DNA from: Polytrichum commune
Lineage: Eukaryota > Streptophyta > Polytrichopsida > Polytrichales > Polytrichaceae
Direction of reading: 5' to 3'
NCBI GenBank assembly: GCA_950295325.1
Contig: OX485808.1
Span: forward strand, 2,236,501 to 2,300,500
Length of the DNA stretch: 64,000 nt
Shown here: piece by piece, positions 32,301 to 44,402 of the stretch
Layout: each line of letters opens with the position of its first letter
Numbering within the stretch: position 1 is the stretch's first letter
Notes under the pieces: model-generated
Told to the model about the DNA's origin: nothing
The model's input: the letters and a program-made list of their open reading frames with translations, nothing else
Database searches by the model: none
Program-made: the position numbers and the translations under genes

Positions 32301-35300
32301 TCACTTCTTTGCTGCAGAGGGTGCTGGGGCAGATTCTCCAGCAGCTGGTGCAGCAATTCCTGCCTTGACCTCCAATTTCACGAGCTTTTTCAACATCTTC
32401 ACCTCCCGCCCCATGTAATCATCGTGGAAGAGCTTCTTGGCTTCCTCAATTCCATGCCGGCAAGCACGCTCAATTGCCTCTTCAAGCGTCTCAGGTTTGG
32501 CCTTCACGTACTCGTCTGGCGACAGTGCGTCCAAGTCAACTTTGGCGGCCTCCTCAGCAGCAAGGATTTCCTCTATAGCCATCCATGTGTGGTATTCTAA
32601 AAGACCGGCAACCACCTCAGCTGTCTCTGCCGCCTCCTTTGCTGCCTGTCTCCATGGAAGCATGAAATTATAACTTTCCCTTGCAACATATAACTCTTTC
32701 AAAGGATTTCATCATAGCACCTTTCAAACTCTTCAATCATTTTACACATCATCCTACATGAATTCTAGATTTGTTTACAAGCATGTGCCTCTGTGTTTCA
32801 TGGTTTGTAACTGGTTTGATTTCTGATTCTCATTCTGATAGGCAATATTCAGGTCGTTAAGTACATCACAATTTTGTAGTTCCAACTATCAAATAAAAAT
32901 TATGACATCCACTGCGCATATGCACTGATCTTCTAAATTGAATCGACTTTATGCATGAAAATATTTCTGATATCTAAAGGGCCTCTAAAATTTCCACACA
33001 TGCTGCAAGGAATATCAATCAAATTGCACAAAAGAGCCAGAGGAGACTATACGAGCCTGTAAAGGCAATTAAGAGCTTCATCCTACTTAGGCTCAGGTGG
33101 ATTGGTCATAAATGGTTACTTTTTCCAACCGGCCCACTTCTCTTAAGGACATGAATCTCATTCAATGGTCTTATAGGTCCCCCCCAATTGTGTTAACTAT
33201 TCAACCTAGAATGGTTCATATTCTAGGCAAGCAATCTAATTTCTTTTAAAACACATATCTTTTTGGTATGTGTTCTTGGAGCCACACCAAATCACATACC
33301 ACTCAAATAAAGTAGGTATCTTAATAAGAAATATAACCAAATAAGGGTTTCTACCTCTACTTAAGCAATTATGAGTTTCATCCCCTCGTGGAAATCTTGA
33401 AAAGCTTTTTGCATACATGATAACCAAGTCTGTGCAACTTAGGTTTAATCAAAACTAATGCATGTTTCAAAGACATGGCGTAGTTCATCATCTTGAGTTC
33501 CTATCTAAGCTGCTGCACCATTTCATCCCAAAAAAGAAGTGCAATGTACCTGAATTCGATCCAATTCGCCCTGCGTAAAGGACACCTTCAGGGGAATTGT
33601 GAGTGGCGTCTCCACCCACAACTGCTCAGATGAAAACCAAAAGATGTGATCGTGGGAGAAGCAATAGCTCAGTAGGGTGTAATGTTGAAAGACCCTGCAC
33701 AATATGAACAAGACACATGTGATTTGAGACATGTCTAATAAAGTCATCCACAACCCTAAAATTCTCCACTGGAAGTGCCAAGTGGAGAATGCCAAAATAT
33801 TTCAGACCAAGCCTCTGGGTGAAGAGGCTCTTCATTCATGCCTGCTCCAACAGGAGCCGACATATCTATTTATCTATCTATCTTTCTATTCGTCAAACCA
33901 ATGCAATGAAAGTGGAAGAAAACATTACATGGTGGTGGAGAATGACGAAATATGTCAAACTAGGCTTGCAGGCGAAGAGGCTCTTCATTCATGCCTGCTC
34001 CAACTGGAGTCCATGTTTATATCTCCCTATCTATCCATCTATTCGTCAGACCAGTGCAATGAAGGTGGAAGAAAACATTACGTGGTGGTGAAGAAAGGGG
34101 CGATCTTGTGGCAATCAAGGGCCGACAATAGTGGGACATCACTCTTCCGCTGCTGGATTGTCAGCTTGAGTAGCATTTTTTTGAATTGCCGCTCTGCTTC
34201 CTCAAAGGTCGCACCATCTACACCCGGGGGAGCAAAACAATGCAAAATACAGATCAAAATTGCTTCCTGCTGCCTTGAAGAAAACCCTATTCTTAGTGAT
34301 TTCCAATTTCACTATGCTGTTTAGCAGGAAATCTAATTGGGAGCTTGAGCGTCTTCCATAATCTCACCTTTGATCAAATTCAGCATGTCATGGCTCAACT
34401 TGTACACATGGAACGTTGACGGCAAACTGAGTTCTGCCTCTTTCGCGAACCTGCACTGCATGTGCACTCGATAGGTAAAACTGCACTTATACACAATCTC
34501 GAGAGTGATGATGGTATGTTAAAAATTTAATACGTTTGAGTCTATGTTGATACATTCCCGTCAGGGTTCAATGCCTTATCAGTGCTAACCCGACATTTAG
34601 GTAATGATTCATTCAACATTGATTCAACTCACAGTTCAATCTTTGAGGTCTTCATCTATATCCCACACAAATCAAAGATTGAAATTGCAACCCTTAATTT
34701 GGTAGGCGTTGATTCAATGTTGTAGGAGTTTAATTTATCAAATCATGATCAAGAGATACTTGTAGTTCGTAGCGAAGAAGGAACATAAGGGTGGACTAAG
34801 TACAAGAGAAACCCAGAGAAGTAGTCGATGATGATGCCATTGCGTGCCTTGTAGGAGTGGTCTTTCAAGCCCAGCACAGATGCCAAAAAACTGCAGAGGA
34901 AGTCAACAGTCCACCAAGAGGAAGTTACATTCTGGGAACATTGAATCTTGATGGACTTGGTCACTGGTTTCGCTCGATCCGAGGTAATTCCAAGAATTTT
35001 TTGAAACACTATTGTTGAGTCATGACATAGTGCGTGCTACATGAAAAATTAGGTTAAAATCAAGCAAGCCTGAAACGTCAAGCCAATGCCCATTTGAAAT
35101 TGAAATAGATGCAATCTGACATTGCCTTCTCCACGCTTCGGATTCAACATTGACACAAACAGAGCTGCTTTGACAAGGTGTTTTCTGTTCTCTTTGAAAA
35201 GCAGTAATTAGAAGAAATTCAGAGTTTTGGTGAGAGACATCATCATCTCCTCTTGCGACTTGTAAGCACTCTCGTAGAATCCTGCCAGCTGCTCCTCAGA

Positions 35301-35399
35301 CAGCTCCTTACGATAAACTCCATCGGGGAGCTCCGGCTCGGAAGGTGGGGGCTCTGGTGCTTTCGGGGGAGGCGGAGGTGGAGGCACTTTTGGAGCCAT
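32301..35399 (-). CDS. CFAP119: Cilia- and flagella-associated protein 119 (CCDC189)-like, 6 exons
   Basis: Exons (5' to 3'): 35399-35239, 34890-34804, 34450-34368, 34217-34082, 33694-33550, 32645-32301, giving 318 residues with all phases consistent. The protein starts MAPKVPPPPPPPKAPEPPP. It continues with the family core: NGIIIDYFSGFLLFAKEAEL, then TFEEAERQFKKMLLKL, then VFQHYTLLSYCFSHD. It ends in an acidic/alanine-rich helical tail (residues from about 205) finishing APSAAKK. CFAP119 proteins are axonemal components of motile cilia and sperm tails, so in a plant this would act in swimming sperm. The first donor (AT|GTCTCT) is weak, so exon 1's end is the least certain. Identity rests on remembered family pattern, not an alignment. 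Confidence 0.72.
33100..33345 (-). repeat. Inverted family A copy in the last CFAP119-like intron
   Basis: Shares 'tggttactttttccaac', 'ttataggtccccccc' and 'aaatcacataccactcaaat' with other copies read on the opposite strand. It lies between exons at 33550 and 32645. Confidence 0.6.
33785..34092. repeat. Tandem duplication, period about 152 bp, spanning an exon edge
   Basis: GGCGAAGAGGCTCTTCATTC and CATGCCTGCTCCAAC occur in both copies, as does the flanking GGAAGAAAACATTAC. The second copy contains the real exon 4 donor of the CFAP119-like gene (minus strand CCACCAC|GTAATG). The first copy keeps a decoy, CCACCAT|GTAATG, near 33929. Confidence 0.8.
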
Positions 35400-36415
35400 T
35401 TTCGCATCATCTCGCAGCGTTTCCCAAACCAAATCGTTCGTGCATTACAAACCCTAAACCGAGAGAAAACTCATCCACGTGCCTGAAAAACTTAACCTCA
35501 TCCCTGCACTGTCAAAGACCTTCAACAATTGCTGCAAAACAAGAACCTATCAATAAGCAGTAACTCCATCCTCCAAACCACTTCTAATAATTGAATGTCA
35601 GGTGATGCAGATCTAATAATTGATTGTCACATTCTCATGAATTTGACCATATTCTACACAAATTTCGTATGTCATCCTCCAAAGCACTCTCAATCTGACC
35701 TCTGCACTGGATAGTACATTGCAGTATCGAAGTAGAATTCATGTCAACCTTATGATTCATTATGACTTGCAATGAGGAACTTCATTGCTGATATTGCCAC
35801 AGGGTTTTTCCATCTAACTCTGTGACTCTAGCAGCTCACGTCCATCAAAAGTTTCATCTGTAGGTCGTAAAGACCATACCTAGTAAGTTACCTTAGCGGC
35901 TTCAGCTCAGAAAGTTGCACATTGTACACAATCAAGAGGCATGGTGAATCTCAAGGTCAATAAAGTGATCAATAAAGTGATCATGTTGAAAGATGGAAAG
36001 AGATTGCAAAAGGAAGGCATGTCCAAGCTATTGCTCTAGTTTTGAAAACTGCAAACAGAGTAATTAATTACAAACACCGATGAGGGCATCCTACTATATA
36101 TACCAAAGTAAAGTGCCAAATTTGTGACACTCAACAAATGTCTTGGAGGAAATACAAAGGTCACATTTACCAATGCTCCAACAGTTCCAATTCTTTCCCC
36201 ATCTCTACCTCTCACTACTTATTCACACTTAGAGCGAGATGCTGATTAGAACAATTTACCACTGCCATTACCTTCCACCCAAGAATTCCTGCACTCGGAA
36301 CCGATCAAATCCCCTAGTCTAGTCTACTTGTTGTAATATTCAATCCCACCAGCACTCTTAAAACACTGAGATATGCAAAGTTATCAAATCCAAGCTAGAA
36401 AGTCAAATGCAGGAG
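35400..36415 (-). promoter_or_regulatory. CFAP119-like 5' flank and ATG11 3' flank
   Basis: About 1 kb between two genes on the same strand. A telo-box (AAACCCTAAACC on the plus strand, 35449-35460) lies about 50 bases upstream of the CFAP119-like start. No further gene is seen; part will be the ATG11 3' untranslated region. Confidence 0.45.
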
Positions 36416-39400
36416 CTATAAATCAGGAACCATTGCTACAGTCACAACAAAATACTCTGTACCCAGAGCCAACCCAAATGGGTTATATGGTGCCCTTGCA
36501 CGAGGGGCGGCCATTGTAGTTGGTGTGCTGCTAAGCTCCAACCCATGAACGCTTCCATCAGAGCTGCTAGAGGCAGGAGCCAGATTGACAACCTTGCGAT
36601 CAATGTGTACAATTTGGCCAACAATATACGGGGTCCCACTGGGGAGGCTTTGTGCTTGAAACAGAGCAATCGACTCTCCAGAGAGATAATAGTGCGGGCA
36701 ATTGTGATTCAAAGCTTCAAAATGACCATTGTTGTTGGGTAGGAAGACTGCGAGGCCATGAACATCGAAACGTGTGAAGCATATCTTCTCTTTGCTTGCC
36801 TGTCACAGATATAAAAACAAGGTTAGCTCATCCATTCCATCTTGGAATCAGTGCATCCTGTTCCAATCTATCAAGAGGCAAATGTCTTTTTTATCTTGGA
36901 ATGATAAGTAAGAATGAAAGGTAAGTAAAGCCTGACTAATTAAACTTGTTGTTGACATGCGTGTCAAACACAAGCATTAAGTTATAGACACTCTCGAGGG
37001 ACAAGTGCTTTAAAATTTGATTGCGGAGAAAAGCTCTATCGTTCAGGTTAATTCAAGCCACAGAACAGGTTTGGATGTGGTTATAACCTTGTGATGTCAA
37101 TCACAAAGTCTTGAAGGATCAACCCCATCAAGTATGGCAGGGCAAAGCTGCCACCACTCCCCACTACTTCATCAGCTCCAGATAGTGAGTATAGACATGA
37201 TGATATGCTTAAGTTCTTGGGCATGGATGTGTTCCTTGTAGGTCAGAGACATAAACATCTCTTTTAGTACAACTAACCCCAAACAAGACATCCTTGCACA
37301 AAAATGAAAACATGTAGAATATACGAGGTATGCTTATTAGCAAGCTTGTGTGTTCCTCAAGTACACGCATGCACCCTATTCTTCAAACCTCATTATTGCG
37401 AAACTGTGGCTGAAATTTATCATGCTGTTCACTTAAGACTCCAAGGAAACTCGACATTCTCATGAACCATTAATAATTGGGGAAGGAACGAAGAGATTAC
37501 TCACTGGGAGGATATGTTGTGTAGATAAGTATAAACATGAGTACTAAGACGTGAACCTTCTTGACCAATTTGTAAAGCGCAATGAGAGACTCAACAAGGA
37601 AATAATAAAGGTGAATCACACATGTTGCCAGGTGATCAAGAGGAAGCCACAATTGGAAATATTGCAGACTTATACCTGCTTATCAAACTTCCGTTTGGAG
37701 TAGAGGCTTTTCAGAAGCTCTGCCTGGTTTTCAAGGTCCTTCTTTAGTAGGGTTTGATTAGCCTCAGCTATGGTGCAACGCTCAACAAGCTCAGCTCGCT
37801 GCTGGACTAGATGTCCGACCCGGTCAGCCAGTACCCGTATTGCATTTCTGAATTCGCTGTCCTCACTTCCATCATTCAAATTCACACTGTATCAACCCAT
37901 ACCCAAACACTACTTAGTTGGTTTGAAGCACTCACACAAACTGCTCTACACCTGATCCTGTACAAGGGAGAATGAATGAAGTTGGTTCCAAGCCAAAACA
38001 TGATTACAACTATGTGTAGAACTACCAACACCTAGAAGCCAAGAAGCTCACCTAGAAATAGACACTGCAAGAGCACGGAGGGATTCAGCAAAGCTGGCGG
38101 GGTTGCCCACAGGAGCTGTGATGCAGCTTCGTAGGCGTTCCATGAGTCCCCTGAGCCTCACACTGGAAGTGCGCAGGGCATTGTACTCGGCTGCTCTTCG
38201 ATCTGCAGCACAAAGATTGGTCCGAGCTTCTTCCCTTGCTTCATGAAGCCGATTCTCCAGGTGCGCACAATTCATCTGATTCACCATGGATGATATTTAT
38301 AAGAACAGAAACTGCTGAATTGTCTAGAATTGGCCTGTCCAGTCGAAGAATCAATCATGAACGCCAGAACCATATTTCTAGACACCAGACAAAAAGCGAC
38401 CAATAAGAGTTGTAAGAGTAGTTATCGTGGGGGCGATTATTCATTAGACATTAAAATGTAATATCATACTCTGGGTGTAATTCAAATATAGTAGACAAAT
38501 TTTCATTCTTAGGAACACCATACAAACCTGGCATTCATTCAAGAGCTCAGCATTCCCATCCAGCTCACTGCTTAGTCGACCAACTTCAGCCAATGCAGAT
38601 TTTAGTCTGTCGTCAGTAGCCAATAACTCATTGCTCTCCTCATGTAGGTCATTATCCACAGCAGACACATCGTGTTGCCTCTCCTTCAAAGAGGAATTGA
38701 CTCTGTCATCATCTTTGCTCAAGCTATTTGTGTCAGATCTGACACCAACAGGATCTCCACTTGATGTCACATCATCTGCTCCTTGTCCCTCCAAAGAGAC
38801 AGTTGCATTCCCTGTGTCTATAGGCCCTGCATCGAAAAGGCCTTGTTAAGTGCATGTTCCCCAAGATAATGCAATGAAATTGAGCAAAATCAATGCTTCA
38901 GCTACCGCATTGAAGCAATATGGGACTACAATATCCACACAGGAATCCCTACAATATACAAGCAGGCTTCTCTTATTAGATTGCACCATACACAAGTAGC
39001 AGCCACAATCCAGCACCAACTTAAGAAATGGTGCATATATTCAACCTCACCAAAATCTACTGGGGATCCTTATGTGTCACCTCTACAGCCCACAACCTGT
39101 TGACAATACTTCTCCTTACTTGAAACGGTTTTCGTACCCGTTATTTGCCCAACCCCTCTGCTGCTTAATGGAACTACATTAAGCTGTCTAAATAACAGGA
39201 ATGGAAAAAGTGTGGACTTGATGCATATAATTAAACAGCTTTTGTAGAAGAAGCATTTGGAAAGTAAGCATCCACCATACATTTCAGATTTAAGTATCTT
39301 TACAAGGACCATGAGCACATTTAATCATAAAGGAGAAACAACAGGAAAATTCAGGAAGGTAGGTTTGTACCTGACACTTCACTCATTGTTTCATCACCTC

Positions 39401-42400
39401 CTTCCCTTGTACTCCCTCTTTGATCACCAACAAACTCTGCTTGTGTATCGATACTATTAGAAGAGCTTGCTTGGTTATTGCTAACCACCCCTTCATCCAT
39501 AAGGTCTGCAACACCTGCACCTCCCTGCATTCGTCCTGTCCCATCACCAGTTACTCCAGAGGTCTCCAACAAGTCTGGATCCTGCTCTGTGCTCTCTGCT
39601 CCTAGGCCAGCCTCCCCCTGGTCGTCTTGGCTGCAGCGCCTGTCAGCAGAGGCATACTTTTGAAGTTGCATGTGTTGCTCAGCTAAACGATGCTCCAACT
39701 CTCTAATGCGCTTTTCATACGTGTTGCATTGCACCTGCCAGACCTCACATTAACAGCTCGCTAGTTAGTAGTCATAAGCAAAAAATACAACCCATGTCAC
39801 CAAACATATATCTCCACAGAATACAAAATCAAGGTCAACAGTGACGACTCCCCAAGGCTTACAAGCACTTGCCAAGATAAATGTTACGGTCAACACCATT
39901 GACTAACAACCATCCTGCTAAAACTCAAAGCACAAAATATATACCTGCCGCATGGCCAGCATGTCAACCAAATGCTTGGCATGTTCGTCTTTCATTTGCA
40001 GTGCTTCAGCTGTTTTCTGAGCGGCAAGGTGAGCTCTTCCAACACTGTCCATCTCAGTACCATTCTGAGGGTCTTGACTATCACCAGCTCCTTCTATTTC
40101 ATAATCAGGGTCCAAATTGCAAAGCATAGCCACTGCTGAGGCTAGCTCTGACTTCAGCCAAGCATTCTCCACTTCCAGCTTGCTGGTACCTGCTATCTCA
40201 TCACCCCCAATGTCGTCTTCATTTGTATCCACGTCCTGATCATCTGTAGTACCCTCCGATACTCCTGCAATCCAAAAATTCGTATATAAAGAAGTCGCAT
40301 CAGAGATAGCACTGAGAACAGTTAATGGCAACAAAGACAGATCTAGGGCTATTCACACTTCACCATAACACAACTGAAAGCCAACATATATTTCATCGAT
40401 AAGTCTAATAATGCAGTGGACAAAGTTGGAATTGCAAGAGTATAACCAATTGGTTAGCCACCACATTCTCTAAAATGCAAGGGCTCCAAGTGACCTTGTT
40501 GACTTTTTTTTGAAAGAATATATATATATATTTATATATACCAATCCTTACCTGAAGTTTGGAAGCCACTATTGGATAAAGACCGCGAGCTGCCTTTCAT
40601 AATCTGGTCTGGACCTTTTATCAGTCGTCCAACCAAAGCTTCTGGTGCATAGCGCTCAACATCATTAATGTCAATCTCCAGTAAATTAGTGTCGAAAGGA
40701 GCTATATTTACAATACATTGACTAGGGAGTTCAAATAAGCCCATTGCCTGCAGCATCTCCCGAGGCATATAAACACTCTGCACCCGCAAAAAATCTTCAC
40801 GTCTGGCCACCTCTGCTTCTCTTTTCCTTGCCAGCTTCTCAGCAAGCTGACCAGCCTGTGTCCAACATCATACTCAGAATATGTCCAGAATTATATGCCC
40901 TCACTGACCATTGAAGGTGTCCAGTTACAAAAAAGCTTGAAGTAGAAAAACATCAACCGAGACACTACTAAAACAAATTAGACACAATCTCTCCAAGATT
41001 AGATACTAAGAAACTATAACAGATTGAGCCATGTGTTTAGTACTGATATGGTCACAAGGGGCGTAAATTCAAAAGGCTCACAATACTGCCTCAAGTCCAT
41101 GATACACATGCAATTACATGCAAACCTGCTGCTTCTGAGTTCACAATATTTATACCCCACCAGAATACCTGCATCAAGCTGTGAAGCCATTGAACCCAAT
41201 TCCGCTCCTGAGGACTTTCATGAAATAAATGCTGTAATTTTACGAAGTATCAGAGAAGGTGATAGGAGTGAAACAGAAAAGGAAGCCATCAAGCTCACTA
41301 CCTGGCCCATGTAAAGCTTCATGCATGCTTTGCGCCGCACAACCTCCGCTAGGCATGCTTTGTAAGAAGGACCAACACGCCGGAGCAACTTCAACTCTGT
41401 GAAGATATCGTTCTGGCGTGCCATGGCTTCCTTGAATACTGCTAGTTGGTTCCGCATATCCCGTATATTAGATTGCAGAGCGGCCACATTTTGAAGTCGA
41501 GTGTGCACACACAGATTCATTGAGTTTTTACTTTTTATACAGTACTCTAGAAGATTTTTCAATTCCATGTCACAAGCTTCCATTTGAGGAAGATGACTCT
41601 TATCATGGACGTCATACATCGGCCCAAGAGCAGAGACTGCATCGTGAGGGCGTAAGGCACCAGAATATTGACTGCTTACGCAATCGTCCACCAACTTCTT
41701 CACAGTATTTACATCTTTGCTGAAACAAAGAGAATCATATTAGAAACTTGTAGACGAGAAAGTGCTCCCCATAATTTGAAATTCCTCCTTTACCTTCTAG
41801 TGCATAAAGACCAATGTTGTTCATTGTAATAAAGAAAAGCTAATGGTAAGGTCCTCTGCCCAAAAACAAGGATATATAGAATTGGACCCCAATTAGATTT
41901 GCCTCATTTGTGTTCTGCTCAACATCATATTAGCGATCGTGACCAATTGGATGGAACAGTACAAAAGTGACAAAACTATATGACACAAAAGCACATATCG
42001 TTGCCAGGAAGAGAACAGGAAAAAAGTGAAGTTAGAATCCTCTCCTTTGAAAGACAAAGGTTGTCGTCCAAATTCAAAAACCAGTATAAAATAACCAAAT
42101 TGGGACTCACGGACACTAGGTGTTGAAGATGAGCCTAGGAACTAAGAATGTGAGAATGTGACAAACCTGAGAGATTGAATGATGCTGGCTTCCTCTTCTG
42201 TAAATCTTACATGGTCCTCAATAGTCTCCTCAAGATCCCGAACATCCACAGTGGAAGGAGAATAGAACAAGTCCTGTACATTGCGTTGCAAATCTCCGTA
42301 AACAAGCTTCAGTTCAGCAACCTTTCCACCAAACTGCTTGTGTGAAATTGCACAATCTTCAGCCCACTTGCGAAGACTGGACTCCTTCACACAATCTAAC

Positions 42401-43068
42401 AAGGTTTTTCTAGTTCCTGTTTGAAGACTGGGATGCAGTTTGCAAGCCCTCAATCGTTCAAGATCACGCTCAAAGTTTGCCAAAAGGTCTGAATGTTGCT
42501 TGTGCTGGCGCCCAAATTGCCGTAAAAATTCCCCAAAGGCATTATCAATAATCTTGTAGTAGTAATCCATATTCCCTCGTGCTGTTTCCAGAGCCAATTC
42601 TTGAACTTGCTGCTCTCTTAGCAATCGCCTGCAAGTATCAAACCTCATCTGGCTTGCTGTGAAAATTGCGTGACCTTTCTGAAAGTGATACTTAAATTGG
42701 CGTTCATAGGATGGCAGAGCTTTAAGGGCTGGATCGTTAGCATCATCCAGAGGGTGTCCTCCGTGAACACTAGATGGGGCAGGTGGAATTGCCGCCGGCA
42801 ACACCTCAATATCTTCAGGTGATGGGGCCGGGCAATCAGCCAGAAGGCGAGAGCGGTTGTAAAGAAAAACATGTCTGCCTTCTGCCGGGAGTTTATAACT
42901 CCCAAGGGCTCGGTGAGGTTCTAGGCGCATGTCTCCACATATCAGCATTTGCTCATGAATAGGAATCCCAGTCAGAGACATGAGACAGCTCTGTACAATT
43001 TCAACATTCGTCATGGGCTGGCAGTCCAGTTCAAAGGACTGCCCATTCTCTGCCACATGAATCAACAT
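36416..43068 (-). CDS. ATG11: Autophagy-related protein 11 (ATG11), 9 coding exons, complete
   Basis: Exons (5' to 3'): 43068-42167, 41719-41302, 40855-40552, 40264-39945, 39734-39371, 38826-38528, 38275-38052, 37886-37676, 36799-36416, giving 1141 residues (Arabidopsis ATG11 is about 1150). ATG11 scaffolds the ATG1/ATG13 kinase complex and selective autophagy. The order is: an N-terminal ubiquitin-like segment (MLIHVAENGQSFELD to about residue 80); the ATG17-like region with HPLDDANDPALKALPSYERQ and SKDVNTVKKLVDDCVSSQ; then GPSYKACLAEVVRRKACMKL; then coiled coils (about 600-1010, KRIRELEHRLAEQ). The C-terminal claw domain (1014-1141) runs from ICFTRFDVHGLAVFLPNN to YFVVTVAMVPDL. I chose the ATG at 43068 because the frame reaches a stop upstream without another ATG; an upstream coding exon is not excluded. 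Confidence 0.96.
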
Positions 43069-43672
43069 CTTGGATGTATCTACAATACTGGTGGGGGTGG
43101 ATACTTGTGAAGGGTGGATACAGTGCTTCACAATCCCTTGCAGATTTGCCCACTGCTAAACGCCCCGATAAGTCTGCCTCTCTCTCTTTGTATCCGCCTC
43201 AGCCGACATGAAAATCCAGTGTCCGGGCTCTGTTGGTTTTCAAGAAGAAGCTCCATGCAAACTGGCCAACCATATCTCCTTGATGATGAGTGTTTAAACG
43301 GGAGTTCCACTTCAATGGGCTTAACTTATCACCTACAAAAAAAAGTTTCCCGCAAAAGTGCGACCAGTCAGTTGGGTATCCCTCCTTGCGCAAACAAACA
43401 TAATGACGAAGTGAACGCAGATCTTTCCACAAAGCACGTAGAACTTCGCATTACTACTGGTGGATATAACCTCTACAAAGGAGGAATTGAGTCCATTCCG
43501 GAAAGGTCACCTAATTTCCCTCTTCAGATCTCATCTTATCAAGTCTATCCTACTACCTCCAATGCTTGTAGAGAAAGAGGAAGAGAGCCTGTATATAGAC
43601 CCACATAGATTGAGGGAAAACACGCAAAGAACATATGCGTCCAAGAAAAGCCCAGCCTTTAACATCGTTCCC

Positions 43673-44402
43673 TACAGGTCAAAGGCCAGTTACTGGCAGT
43701 AACTTAGAAGAACTTCCACGGATTTACTGGACATTTTCAGAAACCCATCCTGTAATAACGCAAGGATGAACACATCATCCAGAGGCTAAGAAGTCCATGT
43801 GCAACTTGCTCTCAAACGTGCTCTCAAATGTCGATCGTTATTCATGAGCAGAAATCCCGCAAGAGTGCTAGGTATCTTCGACCTGTGCTAACTTATACAT
43901 ACACGGTCATAACTTATACATACAGGTCAAAGGCCAGTTACTGGCAGTAACTTAGAAGAACTTCCACGGATTTACTGGACATTTTCAGAAACCCATCCTG
44001 TAATAACGCAAGGATGAACACATCATCCAGAGGCTAAGAAGTCCATGTGCAACTTGCTCTCAAACGTGCTCTCAAATGTCGATCGTTATTCATGAGCAGA
44101 AATCCCGCAAGAGTGCTAGGTATCTTCGACCTGTGCTAACTTATACATACACGGTCATAACTTATACATACAGGTCAAAGGCCAGTTACTGGCAGTAACT
44201 TAGAAGAACTTCCACGGATTTACTGGACATTTTCAGAAACCCATCCTGTAATAACGCAAGGATGAACACATCATCCAGAGGCTAAGAAGTCCATGTGCAA
44301 CTTGCTCTCAAACGTGCTCTCAAATGTCGATCGTTATTCATGAGCAGAAATCCCGCAAGAGTGCTAGGTATCTTCGACCTGTGCTAACTTATACATACAC
44401 GG
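43673..44402. repeat. 248-bp tandem repeat, about 2.9 identical copies
   Basis: CAGGTCAAAGGCCAGTTACT occurs at 43675, 43923 and 44171. The three units appear identical base for base; the third stops about 20 bases short, after ACACGG. It lies about 0.6-1.3 kb upstream of the ATG11 start, in its promoter or leader. Confidence 0.95.

Noticed and set aside
33690-33835. A short exon reading LGLKYFGILHLALP joined to VFQHYTLL by a 36-base intron
   Set aside because: The frame does not match and the intron would be implausibly short. Joining the exon at 34217-34082 gives correct phase and family order.
36416-43068. Plus-strand frames within ATG11 exons
   Set aside because: They are shadows of the well-supported minus-strand coding exons.
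43069-43131. Extending ATG11 to a GTG codon at 43131
   Set aside because: The extension has no ATG and meets an in-frame stop just upstream. The ATG at 43068 fits the family N-terminus.
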